Shown here: one piece after another, positions 1 through 7,601 of the stretch
Position numbering within the stretch: the stretch's first letter is position 1
Layout: each line of letters opens with the position of its first letter
DNA from: JAHRVQ01 sp029941905
Lineage (GTDB): Bacteria; Pseudomonadota; Gammaproteobacteria; Pseudomonadales; Azotimanducaceae
Length of the DNA stretch: 64,000 bases
Assembly: GCA_029941905.1 (NCBI GenBank)
Contig: JAPYTQ010000017.1
Location: 39,459-103,458 of the forward strand
Direction: 5' to 3'
Translations under genes and position numbers: made by a program
The notes under the pieces: model-generated
Seen by the model: only the letters and a program-made list of their open reading frames with translations
Told to the model about the DNA's origin: nothing
Database searches by the model: none

Positions 1-17
1 TTAATTGGATACATACC

Positions 18-37
18 GACCTTTATCAGAGTTTCCC
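18..37 (+). repeat. half copy of a palindromic intergenic repeat
   Basis: The 20 bases GACCTTTATCAGAGTTTCCC match 18 of 20 positions of the right arm of the hairpin at 3662-3681 (GACCTTAATCAGAGGTTCCC). The copy overlaps the stop codon of the VOC gene that ends at 26. The left arm is not recognisable in the first 17 bases, and the window edge may cut it. See also 664-684. Confidence 0.5.
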
Positions 38-562
38 TAGTTCGATGGCTCTTTGTTTGTAGTAATTCTCTCTCGGTTGAAATCCTGGCTCATCACTGAA
101 TTCCTTTTTCACCCATTCCAATGCTTCTGTATCGTTAAGACTCAGATCCCAGGGTTTACCCTGCGGTTGGGCGACATGCCAGGGTGTGTCCCAAAATACC
201 TCGATACCATTTTGTTCCGGGTCACTGAAGTAGATGGATAGTGTATTACCGTGGCTTAAGGGATTGATCTTGATGCTCCCAATGTCATCGAGGCTCTTTG
301 CAAGAGATTTCAGGTCGTCAAATGCCTGAACCCGAAAAGCAAAGTGATTGACTGAATTCGATGGGGCATCGTCTTTTCGAGTTGTTACCATTGCCAGCTG
401 ATGATGATCATTTGGAATCTGGCTAAGAAAGATGATTTCCGGCCCTGATTCCACGATAGCTCCCCTGTCTGTGACTTCAAAGCCAAGGGTTTTACAGTAA
501 AACTCGAGCATTGCTTCGAGGTTTCGAACATAGATGACAGCATGTGACCATTGCAGTTGCAT
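26..562 (-). CDS. VOC-superfamily dioxygenase/glyoxalase-like protein
   Basis: This 178-residue protein belongs to the vicinal oxygen chelate fold (glyoxalase / extradiol dioxygenase / bleomycin resistance). It opens with the typical beta strand SHAVIYVRN and a helix ending in YCKTLGFEV. The second module has NHFAFRV near residue 73 and NGIEVFWDT near 121. The putative metal ligands H7, H73 and E121 match the H-H-E pattern of type I extradiol dioxygenases, so metal binding is likely. The roughly 50-residue tail after E121 is longer than in glyoxalase I and resembles single-domain catechol-dioxygenase-like members. The substrate cannot be read from the sequence. It is not in an obvious operon; the next gene upstream (685-1200) is on the same strand but is separated from it by a terminator-like hairpin. 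Confidence 0.85.
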   Translation of the reverse strand: MQLQWSHAVIYVRNLEAMLEFYCKTLGFEVTDRGAIVESGPEIIFLSQIPNDHHQLAMVTTRKDDAPSNSVNHFAFRVQAFDDLKSLAKSLDDIGSIKINPLSHGNTLSIYFSDPEQNGIEVFWDTPWHVAQPQGKPWDLSLNDTEALEWVKKEFSDEPGFQPRENYYKQRAIELGKL

Positions 563-663
563 TGTATTCTCCCGTCTCCCGGTAGGATGTAAAAACCGTT
601 CAGATGTGTATGGATTTGTATGGGGTAGTATGCATCAACGGACTAATTTGATGCAAAAGAACC

Positions 664-684
664 AGGGAACCTCTGATAGGTTCC
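664..684 (-). terminator. hairpin terminator, member of the palindromic repeat family
   Basis: GGGAACCT (664-671) and AGGTTCCC (677-684) form a perfect 8-bp stem around CTGAT. On the minus strand the stem is followed by GGTTCTTTTGC, so it can terminate the gene that stops at 685. The arm shares ATCAGAGGTTCCCTGG, read on the minus strand, with the hairpin at 3640-3681, which suggests both come from one dispersed element. Confidence 0.6.
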
Positions 685-1200
685 CTAACTGGTTCCGGTG
701 AACACCAGGGAGCTGACCATGTCGTCAACCAGGGACCGCAGTTGTTCATTCTTCATATCGCTGCTGAAGACGACAAGCAGGATATTATTCTGCTGCGTGA
801 GCCACCATTGTCTATAAAACTTACCTGCCCTGGAATAATCGTATTGATATCCCGAGAGATCGCCCCATTGCTGCCAGCTCAGGTCAACGGATAAATCCAC
901 GTTAGTCATGTTGCGAATCTGGTTTTGACTGGGTTTCCCAGGTATTTGCATTGAGATAATCTGCAAAATGCCGTCCTGCTCCGGGTGAGATATGTTGACC
1001 ACTTCCTGCCCGTTTAACTGGCGTTCCGTCGACCGTTGCCAACCCTGGGGCAGGTCAACAGTAAACTCACCATGAAATGACAGTTCGCTTTTAACCTGTG
1101 ACGACGAATCGCCCGGTACTGCCGCATCAATCTGCCGAATCCCCTTGGCGGACACACACCCGGCATACAATATAAGAACCACGTGAAAGAATGACTTCAT
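685..1200 (-). CDS. exported protein of unknown function
   Basis: This 171-residue protein has a short N-terminal hydrophobic stretch after MKSFFHV, ending CVSAKG, which reads as a Sec signal. A Cys at residue 15 (YAGC) leaves open a lipoprotein, but position -3 is Tyr rather than Leu, so the lipobox is poor. The mature part has alternating strands (ELSFHGEFTVDLPQGW, GILQIISMQI, QYDYSRAGKFYRQWWL, NILLVVFSS) resembling small PsbP/DUF1795-like periplasmic folds with a final amphipathic helix (LRSLVDDMVSSL). I do not recognise the family. It is a single gene ending in a hairpin terminator at 664-684. Confidence 0.7.
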   Translation of the reverse strand: MKSFFHVVLILYAGCVSAKGIRQIDAAVPGDSSSQVKSELSFHGEFTVDLPQGWQRSTERQLNGQEVVNISHPEQDGILQIISMQIPGKPSQNQIRNMTNVDLSVDLSWQQWGDLSGYQYDYSRAGKFYRQWWLTQQNNILLVVFSSDMKNEQLRSLVDDMVSSLVFTGTS

Positions 1201-1323
1201 CTTTGGTTTCCGAAATGGACACTGTCATTGGTTAGTCGACTTTCCGACCGCAAAGGTTCATTGAAATGCTAGAATCTAGCTATAACAGGGAAGGCAGATA
1301 GATACACCATGCAAGGAAGTAAG

Positions 1324-1759
1324 ATGAAGTTAACTCCATTTCACCTGGCTGTTCAGGTACGAAACATCGAAGAGGCCAGGGAATTCTATGGTATCAAGAT
1401 GGGATTTGCAGAAGGCAGAAGTGCCGAGAATTGGATTGACTTTGATATGTTCGGCCATCAACTTGTCACACACCTGAATCCCGCCATTGGTCGACAAGGA
1501 AAAATTCCTGGCATTGTAAACCCCGTGGATGGTCATGGGGTCCCGGTGCCTCACTTCGGGGTCGTTCTGAATTTTGAGGAGAGAATCCCTCGCCGTCAAG
1601 GTCAGACAATTCATCAGTAACTTTGTGATCGAACCCTATATACGATTTAAGGGAGAAGCAGGTGAACAAGGCACCATGTTTTTCCTCGATCCCTCTGGAA
1701 ATGCGTTGGAATTCAAGGCTTTCAGAAATATCGAGTCGGAACTCTTCGCGAGACAATAG
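1324..1759 (+). pseudogene. VOC-family protein with a frameshift
   Basis: The ATG at 1324 has AAGGAA five bases upstream and starts MKLTPFHLAVQVRNIEEA, a normal VOC N-terminus. The frame runs through VPHFGVVLNFEE and then goes off to a stop at 1618-1620. The expected continuation (ESLAVKVRQFISNFVIEPYIRF, then GTMFFLDPSGNALEFKAF) lies in the next frame and ends at 1759. The switch falls at 1576-1584 in GAGGAGAGAATCC, where one extra A or two missing bases explain it. Both halves match one family in order, so this is one gene of about 140 codons broken once. A sequencing or assembly error in the GA run is possible. Confidence 0.75.
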
Positions 1760-1839
1760 AGGGAGTCGCCGTTTGCGTCCACGGGCGTGCTAGCTCGGCG
1801 CCCCTCAGGAAAGCAGCTTCTTCCAACTCAACACGGCGC

Positions 1840-3561
1840 TCAAGATGGTCCAATTCTCTGCGCTGTCTTACCCCGAACCAGTGTTCCCGGCAACGCCCCG
1901 GTATGCTCACCACTTTCGAAGGTCACTTCACCTGACTTAATGGTGTACTCATATCCCTCGACCCGCTGCACCAGACGCTTGCCGCCGGTGGGTAGATCGA
2001 AGATGGCTTCTGGTCGCCGTAGCTGTAATTTGTCGAAATCGATAATGTTGATGTCTGCGATTAAACCTGGTTTAAGTAATCCCCGGTCCATCATGTCGTA
2101 GGTTTCGGCGGTTCTCCTGGTCAGGGATCTAACAATAAATTCAAGGGGTAAGGTGGCGCCCTTGGTCCGGTCCCGGCCCCAATGAGTCATAATAAATGAA
2201 GGCATACCGGCATCTGCAATAACCCCGCAGTGCGCACCACCATCGCTTAAACCCATAACAACGTTGGGGTGTTGCATCAGTTTGCGTTGCGCGTCGAGGT
2301 TGTAGCCAACGTATCCACCCAGGGGCTGGTAAAACAACTCCTTTCCATCGTGATCTGTCAGCAGGTCGTACATTACCTCGAGTGGGTTGACGCCAAGTTT
2401 TTTCGCGATACCGGCGACACTATCCTCTGCGTCAGGTTCATAATTTGGATTTTCCCCCAGTGGGAATACCATGGCCATCATCTCATCGATATTACCCAGA
2501 AGAGTGGCCTTGATGCCTGACTCTTCACTGAGAATTTGCGCCTTGATTGAGGGTTCCTTCATCTTCTGGACTTTCTCTTCGAGTGAAAGTGGTGCGATCT
2601 GAGTTGCAAATGTTGGATGGGCAACAAATGCATGGAAGTTACTCTGCAAGCCATGCAGGATCCCGGTAGGACGTCCGGCCATTTGCGGGAGTATTTCCAT
2701 GCCCTGTTCCCTGGCTTCCTCCGCAATCCGGTATATTTTCCCGTTCGCATAGGCAGCCGCAGAAGTAGCTATCAAGGTAACTTTTTTGCCTGTTTGGCGG
2801 GCGAACTGTTTGACCCACTGCCATTCGTCATCCTCTCCAAGGTTGTCTGAGACGAGTTCAAAAATACCGTGATCCAGACCTTTCATGGACAATCCAAGTT
2901 GCAACATCTCATCACTTCCGGCGAACGTGCCGGGAACATAGTCGCCGTGAATATCTTTGTGTAACAACGTTCGGGAACTGGAAAAACCCAGTGCACCCGC
3001 TGCCACGCCTTCACGGACAAGTGCTGACATCTCCTTTACTTCGTCCTGGGTTGGTCCCTTGTCATCGTTGCAACGATCACCCATGACATAAGCGCGAATA
3101 GGACCATGGGGTACTTGGGTCGCGACGTCCATGGTGCGAGGCATGGTTTCCAGCGCATCTAAGTATTCAGGAAAGGATTCCCACTTCCAATCGATCCCTT
3201 CAGCCAGGGCCGAGCCGGGAATATCCTCAACCCCTTCCATTAACTCAATCAGGAACTGCTCCTGTCCAGGGCGAACGGGTGCAAATCCAACGCCGCAATT
3301 ACCCATAACCACGGTGGTGACACCATGCCAGCTGGAAGGAGCCATGATGGGATCCCAGGTCGCCTGCCCATCGTAGTGGGTGTGGATATCAACCCAACCG
3401 GGTGTGACCAGCTTGCCCTTCGCGTCGATGGTACGTTTTGCGTTGCCAGTAACCTTGCCGATTTCTACGATATTGTTGCCGGTTATTGCTATGTCGCTCT
3501 GAAACCTGTCATCGCCGGAGCCATCGATGATGGTGCCGTTTTTTATGAGGAGATCGAACAT
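1840..3561 (-). CDS. N-acyl-D-amino-acid deacylase family amidohydrolase
   Basis: This 573-residue metal-dependent hydrolase belongs to the amidohydrolase-3 / D-aminoacylase group. It starts with the beta-sandwich segment FDLLIKNGTIIDGSG. Residues 60-66 form the metal motif HTHYDGQ (H60, H62, plus D64 typical of D-aminoacylases), followed by TTVVMGNCGVGFAPV, a conserved D-aminoacylase block. Near the C-terminus LSDGGAHCGVIADAG supplies the catalytic Asp, and the chain ends with the returning beta-sandwich (TGGKRLVQRVEGYEYTIKSGEV). Relatives release carboxylate from N-acyl-D-amino acids or hydrolyse other cyclic amides; the substrate here is unknown. It is transcribed alone, divergently from the Nudix gene at 3703. 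The hairpin at 3640-3681 lies in the divergent promoter region. Confidence 0.88.
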   Translation of the reverse strand: MFDLLIKNGTIIDGSGDDRFQSDIAITGNNIVEIGKVTGNAKRTIDAKGKLVTPGWVDIHTHYDGQATWDPIMAPSSWHGVTTVVMGNCGVGFAPVRPGQEQFLIELMEGVEDIPGSALAEGIDWKWESFPEYLDALETMPRTMDVATQVPHGPIRAYVMGDRCNDDKGPTQDEVKEMSALVREGVAAGALGFSSSRTLLHKDIHGDYVPGTFAGSDEMLQLGLSMKGLDHGIFELVSDNLGEDDEWQWVKQFARQTGKKVTLIATSAAAYANGKIYRIAEEAREQGMEILPQMAGRPTGILHGLQSNFHAFVAHPTFATQIAPLSLEEKVQKMKEPSIKAQILSEESGIKATLLGNIDEMMAMVFPLGENPNYEPDAEDSVAGIAKKLGVNPLEVMYDLLTDHDGKELFYQPLGGYVGYNLDAQRKLMQHPNVVMGLSDGGAHCGVIADAGMPSFIMTHWGRDRTKGATLPLEFIVRSLTRRTAETYDMMDRGLLKPGLIADINIIDFDKLQLRRPEAIFDLPTGGKRLVQRVEGYEYTIKSGEVTFESGEHTGALPGTLVRGKTAQRIGPS

Positions 3562-3639
3562 GGAAATTTCCTGTATTCTCTATACTTTATTGCGACGAAT
3601 AATACCAAAATATCGAAATAGTTCCAGGTTATCTAGCTT

Positions 3640-3681
3640 GGGAAACTTGATTAAGTAAATAGACCTTAATCAGAGGTTCCC
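3640..3681 (+). repeat. long imperfect hairpin between divergent genes
   Basis: GGGAAACTTGATTAAG (3640-3655) and CTTAATCAGAGGTTCCC (3665-3681) pair over 16-17 positions with one or two bulges, around a 9-base loop. The right arm is repeated at 18-37 and the inner part at 664-684. It lies between the starts of the amidohydrolase (3561, minus) and the Nudix gene (3703, plus), so it would be in the leader or promoter of both. It could be a dispersed palindromic repeat (REP/MITE-like) or an operator. Confidence 0.6.
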
Positions 3682-3702
3682 TGGGAAAGGAGTCAGTAAG
3701 AT

Positions 3703-4251
3703 ATGAGTGTAATCAAACGCTGGGAAAGGAAGGAAACCCGCTTGCTGGCAGATTGCCGTATATTCAATCTGCAGGAGTCTTTAACGGTCTCTCCTTTCAC
3801 TGGTAAGGAACATAGTTTCTATTTCATTGAAACCGCGGACTGGGTCAATATTGTGCCCATTACATCGAACAATGAACTGGTTTGCATTCGGCAGTTTCGA
3901 CATGGTTCTGAGGAAATTACCCTGGAGATCCCAGGGGGGATGGTGGATGTCGGGGAACCAGCAGAAATTGCCGCTGCCCGGGAATGTCTTGAGGAAACAG
4001 GTTTTGAAGCGACTAATCTGCAATCATTGGGCGTTCTTAACGCAAACCCCGCTATTTTTGGCAACAGACTGCATACTTACCTTGCAACAGACGTGCAATT
4101 GGTTTCCGAGATTAATAACACCTCGACAGAACAGACCGAATTGTTGCTCGTCCCCATGGACGAGGTACCGGAATTGCTCGTTTCCGGAGAGATTGATCAC
4201 GCACTGGTGGCGGCGACCTTGTGGCGTGCGCTGTTCTTTATGAACAGGTAA
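3703..4251 (+). CDS. Nudix hydrolase, ADP-ribose pyrophosphatase-like
   Basis: This 182-residue protein carries a full Nudix box at residues 79-101 (G, five residues, E85, seven residues, then RECLEETGF), with the preceding EIPGG typical of ADP-ribose pyrophosphatases. Upstream strands (SFYFIETADWVNIVPI, ELVCIRQFRHG) fit the dimer-swapped N-terminal sheet of that group. The likely reaction is Mg-dependent hydrolysis of ADP-ribose or another nucleoside diphosphate sugar to AMP and a sugar phosphate. The start has GGAAAGGAG about 12 bases upstream. It is monocistronic and converges with the DUF4097-like gene; the palindrome at 4269-4280 separates them. Confidence 0.88.
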   Translation: MSVIKRWERKETRLLADCRIFNLQESLTVSPFTGKEHSFYFIETADWVNIVPITSNNELVCIRQFRHGSEEITLEIPGGMVDVGEPAEIAAARECLEETGFEATNLQSLGVLNANPAIFGNRLHTYLATDVQLVSEINNTSTEQTELLLVPMDEVPELLVSGEIDHALVAATLWRALFFMNR

Positions 4252-4268
4252 ACCGGCTTTTGAGAAAA

Positions 4269-4280
4269 CACCGCGCGGTG
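4269..4280 (-). terminator. GC palindrome between convergent genes
   Basis: CACCGCGCGGTG is a perfect 12-base palindrome between the Nudix stop (4251) and the stop of the minus-strand gene (4285). On the minus strand it is followed by TTTTCTCAAAA, a short U-rich tail, so it may terminate the minus-strand gene. The stem is only 4-5 bp, so efficiency is uncertain. Confidence 0.45.
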
Positions 4281-4284
4281 AACA

Positions 4285-5151
4285 CTATCTGGGAATATCA
4301 GTACTTCCCTTGATACCGCTAGTGCGGATACTGCCGCTGCCTTTTGCATCAATACTAAAATCACCATCTACCTGGGCGATGCGAACGCTGCCTGATCCGT
4401 CGTTGCCTATTTTTACCGAACCCTGGACGGCAGAAATGCGGATGTCACCGCTGCCATCTGAATGGACGTTGACTCCCTTTTTGACGTTTTCGATTTCGAT
4501 TGAGCCTGAACCATCTCTTTCGATAGTGACCAGTCCTGATACGGTATCAATGTCAATATCGCCTGAGCTATCCCTGGGTATGACAACGTCGCCGTCGACA
4601 TCTTGGATGTCAATTCGACCAGAGCTATCGTTGACCTGCAAGTTGCCAGTCATACCTCGCAGGTAAATATCACCTGAAGAATCACTGACCTCGAGGTCGC
4701 CCGAAATGTTGAACAGTCGAATATCCCCGGAACTGTCGTCTATGCTGGCGACATTTGCATCTCTCACCTCCAGGTGACCACTTGAATCCCTGAGCTTGAC
4801 CAATTGATCTGTCGGCACGGTAATCTCCAAATCCATAAAGGCATAGTCAGCGTTCCAACCGAAACCTCTATACGGGATAATGACCGTGAGCTCGAGCTGA
4901 TCCCTGGAGTCGTCAACGTCTATCGTCATTTGTTCGAGATATTTGAGTTCGTCCGCACAGGCTCTGGCGTTGATGGTGATTGTATCGCTATCGTCACCAT
5001 TTACCTCCAATGACCCTGCAAGCGCGTTAACCAGCAGCTGTGAGACGTCCTTGGAGGCAAAAGAGTGCGTTATCAGCTTCTCCTCCTTACAGGCAGATGC
5101 CAGTGCAGGGAATGAAAGGCATATCAAAATGGTCGATAGCAAATGTCTCAT
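4285..5151 (-). CDS. exported DUF4097-like beta-helix repeat protein
   Basis: I start at 5151 because MRHLLSTILICLSFPALASA then makes a clean Sec signal peptide of 20 residues; the upstream in-frame ATG at 5193 would bury it. The mature protein is a ladder of about 10 strands with the pattern DSSGDI-x-hydrophobic-x-hydrophobic-x-G-x (for example SSGHLEVRDA, SSGDIRLFNI, GSGSIEIENV, GSGDIRISAV, GSGSVRIAQV). This is typical of the DUF4097/DUF2807 putative adhesin fold, a single-stranded right-handed beta-helix. The Asp/Ser/Gly turns could bind calcium. It is probably periplasmic or surface exposed; no function is established for the family. It sits 91 bp downstream of the Bax-like gene on the same strand. 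Confidence 0.8.
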   Translation of the reverse strand: MRHLLSTILICLSFPALASACKEEKLITHSFASKDVSQLLVNALAGSLEVNGDDSDTITINARACADELKYLEQMTIDVDDSRDQLELTVIIPYRGFGWNADYAFMDLEITVPTDQLVKLRDSSGHLEVRDANVASIDDSSGDIRLFNISGDLEVSDSSGDIYLRGMTGNLQVNDSSGRIDIQDVDGDVVIPRDSSGDIDIDTVSGLVTIERDGSGSIEIENVKKGVNVHSDGSGDIRISAVQGSVKIGNDGSGSVRIAQVDGDFSIDAKGSGSIRTSGIKGSTDIPR

Positions 5152-5242
5152 AATGTTCTCGTTTGATTCTGGTTGCTTGTTTAGACGCAGCAAAGTGCCA
5201 TTTAGTTTATGCGATCAATTACTGCAGCTCACGACAGCATGC

Positions 5243-6109
5243 TTATTCTGACAAGAGCACCGCTGAGGATTCCGAGGTTGCCAGGTTGTATTGCTGTAAT
5301 TTGTTGTAGCTGATCATTGACTGAATTTCTTCCACATACTCCGCTCCTCTTTCAGAGTATTTCACCAGCCCCTCTGCGAGTTCTATACCGCTCAGATCTT
5401 TGCCGTTCTGGCGCTGTTCCAGTCGTATTGTGCGTAGTTGTTCATAAGCCGGATGAGAATTGAGGGTATGGATATAGCGGCCGACGCCATGTTGTACACT
5501 GTCGAACCTGGCTACCTCGTGGCTGAGGCCGTCATCCCGATCTTTTGGGGTTAGTCCACATCCCCTTGAGAAACACCAGATGCCGAAGAAGTTGTTGGCC
5601 TCGGTTGCAAAGCGAGAAGTCCCCCAGGCTGACTCATTGGCGGATTGGGCCAGTATGAGTGATGCAGGCACGGTGTCTATTTTCACAAGCAGTGCGTCCA
5701 GCTGATCTGCGGGTGTTTCTGAAGCCTCCAATCGGTATTGTTTCATTAAGTCCAGCAGGCGGGCAGTTTCAGGTTTAGATAAAGATTGTTGACCTGCCAG
5801 GGCTTGAACATATTCCCTGTCTCGGGCCACCGAGGCATTGGCACGGCGGACCAGTGGCAGCATAAAATTGAAAAAGTCGTGCTTTTTTTGCTTCACGTTC
5901 GTATAGGATTTGAAATCCGGTATCTCTTCCATAGCTTCTACTACGGAAACCACGTTTGTTTCTGTTGTCGCTTCCACAGCTTCTTCAGTTGCTACGGGTT
6001 CCGTGGTTGTGAGAGGTTCTTCCGTCGCCTGGCCTAAATAGAGCGCGATCGCGATGACGAAAATAGCGCCTGCCACTAACGCGACGATAATAGGTTGCTT
6101 GCTCTTCAT
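5243..6109 (-). CDS. Bax-like membrane-anchored N-acetylglucosaminidase
   Basis: This 288-residue protein has one N-terminal membrane anchor (residues 6-26), a Thr/Glu-rich linker, then a glucosaminidase domain of the Bax/FlgJ C-terminal type (GH73-like). Diagnostic segments are KKHDFFNFMLPLVRRAN, VPASLILAQSANESAWGTSRFA, with the catalytic Glu in SANESAWG, and NFFGIWCFSRGCG. The enzyme should cleave GlcNAc-MurNAc bonds of peptidoglycan in the periplasm. Only 4 bp separate it from the aldehyde dehydrogenase upstream, so it is probably co-transcribed with the metabolic run that begins at 11595, a surprising pairing. The C-terminal YNLATSESSAVLLSE tail looks disordered. Confidence 0.85.
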   Translation of the reverse strand: MKSKQPIIVALVAGAIFVIAIALYLGQATEEPLTTTEPVATEEAVEATTETNVVSVVEAMEEIPDFKSYTNVKQKKHDFFNFMLPLVRRANASVARDREYVQALAGQQSLSKPETARLLDLMKQYRLEASETPADQLDALLVKIDTVPASLILAQSANESAWGTSRFATEANNFFGIWCFSRGCGLTPKDRDDGLSHEVARFDSVQHGVGRYIHTLNSHPAYEQLRTIRLEQRQNGKDLSGIELAEGLVKYSERGAEYVEEIQSMISYNKLQQYNLATSESSAVLLSE

Positions 6110-6113
6110 GGTG

Positions 6114-7547
6114 TTATTTCTCTGGAGTTCTGATTACAAGGAGTCGGATTTCTGTCATATCTTCGATCGCGAATCTGATACCCTCGCGACCGAGCCCGCT
6201 TTCTTTTACACCGCCATAGGGCATATGGTCGACTCGCCAGGATGGGACATCTCCGATCACCACGCCCCCGACATGGAGGCGATCCCAGGCTTTTTGCATC
6301 TTGTACAGATCCCGGGTGAATATACCGGCCTGTAACCCGAACTGACTGTCGTTAACGGCATCAAGCGCTTCATCGAAGTCACTGAATTTGCTGAGGTTGG
6401 CAAGGGGGCCGAATGCCTCTTCGGTATTGGCCTGACTGGACAGGCCCACATTTTCCAACAAAGTTGCCTCCAGCATATTACCGGTTCGGTTACCGCCGCA
6501 GAGCAAAGTGGCTCCCTGGAATACAGCTTCCTGTATCCATCCCTCAAGCCGGGTCGCCTCGTTTTCGGAAATCATGGGGCCAATAAACGTATCCCGGTCT
6601 TTTGGGTCGCCCATTTTCAGATCTTTGGTCTTATTGACCAACTGACTCTTAAATTCACTGTAAATTCGCTCGTGAATGAATATTCTTTGCACCCCGATGC
6701 AACTCTGGCCGGATTGATAAAATGCACCAAAGATAATTCGATTCACGGCATCATCAATGTCGGCATCCTCATCGACAATCACCGCAGCATTACCGCCTAG
6801 TTCGAGAACGACTGGTTTCTTGCCAGCCTTTGACTTCAGGTCCCAGCCAACGGCAGGTGAGCCGGTAAAACTCAACAGTTTCAAACGCTCATCTTCAGTA
6901 AACAACGCTGCACCGTCTCGCCTGCAGGGCAGGATGGAAAATGCGCCAGCAGGTAAATCAGTTTCGGCGAGTACCTCACCAATAATGAGTGCACCAATAG
7001 GTGTCAGGCTGGCGGGTTTCAGCACAAAGGGGCAACCCACTGCCAGCGCCGGGGCAACCTTGTGGGCAGCGAGGTTAAGGGGAAAGTTAAATGGACTGAT
7101 AAAGGAGCACGGTCCAATGGGAACGCGTTTCCACATGCCAGAATAGCCTCGTGCCCGGGCGCTGATATCCAGCGGCATTACCTCACCGGTCATACGGACT
7201 GACTCCTCGGCGGCAATCTGGAAGGTATCGATGAGCCTTGCAACCTCACCCTCAGAATCTTTGATCGGCTTTCCAGCTTCAATGCACAGCGTCTCAGCCA
7301 ACTCATCGAAGCGTTCCCGGAAGCGAGAAACGCAATGCTCAAGAACCGCTTTTCGTTCATAGGCAGCCATATTGGCGCACGCCTCTTCGGCGTCGCAAGC
7401 AGCGGCTATAGCCGCATCAATCGCCGCATTGTCAGCCATCGCGACCCGGGTTGCCACTTCACCTGAGTACTTGTCAGTCACCTCCAGATCGTCGTTAGCA
7501 AAGACCGCTTTATTTGCAAGATAATACGGGAACTTTTCCTTTAGCAT
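6114..7547 (-). CDS. NAD(P)-dependent aldehyde dehydrogenase
   Basis: This 477-residue ALDH-superfamily enzyme is of usual length. Visible hallmarks are the substrate/cofactor block PIGPCSFISPFNFPLNLAAHKVAPALAVG, the dinucleotide segment SFTGSPAVGWDLK, the general base Glu in VLELGGNAAV, the catalytic Cys in GQSCIGVQRIF, and the closing HMPYGGVKESGLGREG. Sequence style is closest to the lactaldehyde / glyceraldehyde-3-phosphate dehydrogenase branch. It lies 54 bp downstream of the ThDP enzyme (7602-9254) and both follow two acyl-CoA dehydrogenases, so it may oxidise an aldehyde made or released in that pathway. The start codon lies inside a degenerate tandem repeat (7545-7588). Confidence 0.9.
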   Translation of the reverse strand: MLKEKFPYYLANKAVFANDDLEVTDKYSGEVATRVAMADNAAIDAAIAAACDAEEACANMAAYERKAVLEHCVSRFRERFDELAETLCIEAGKPIKDSEGEVARLIDTFQIAAEESVRMTGEVMPLDISARARGYSGMWKRVPIGPCSFISPFNFPLNLAAHKVAPALAVGCPFVLKPASLTPIGALIIGEVLAETDLPAGAFSILPCRRDGAALFTEDERLKLLSFTGSPAVGWDLKSKAGKKPVVLELGGNAAVIVDEDADIDDAVNRIIFGAFYQSGQSCIGVQRIFIHERIYSEFKSQLVNKTKDLKMGDPKDRDTFIGPMISENEATRLEGWIQEAVFQGATLLCGGNRTGNMLEATLLENVGLSSQANTEEAFGPLANLSKFSDFDEALDAVNDSQFGLQAGIFTRDLYKMQKAWDRLHVGGVVIGDVPSWRVDHMPYGGVKESGLGREGIRFAIEDMTEIRLLVIRTPEK

Positions 7548-7588
7548 GTTTTGATACTCATGTTTTTAGTGCTCATGTTTTGGGTCTA
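7545..7588 (-). repeat. degenerate tandem repeat carrying a start codon
   Basis: On the plus strand CATGTTTTGATACT, CATGTTTTTAGTGCT and CATGTTTTGGGTCT follow one another with a 14-15 base period, and a weaker fourth copy follows. The CAT of copy 1 is the ATG of the aldehyde dehydrogenase read on the minus strand. Copies 2 and 3 also contain ATG on that strand. The array fills the spacer between the acetolactate-synthase-like gene and this start. Confidence 0.6.
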
Positions 7589-7601
7589 GTGTTTGGACCA
7601 T

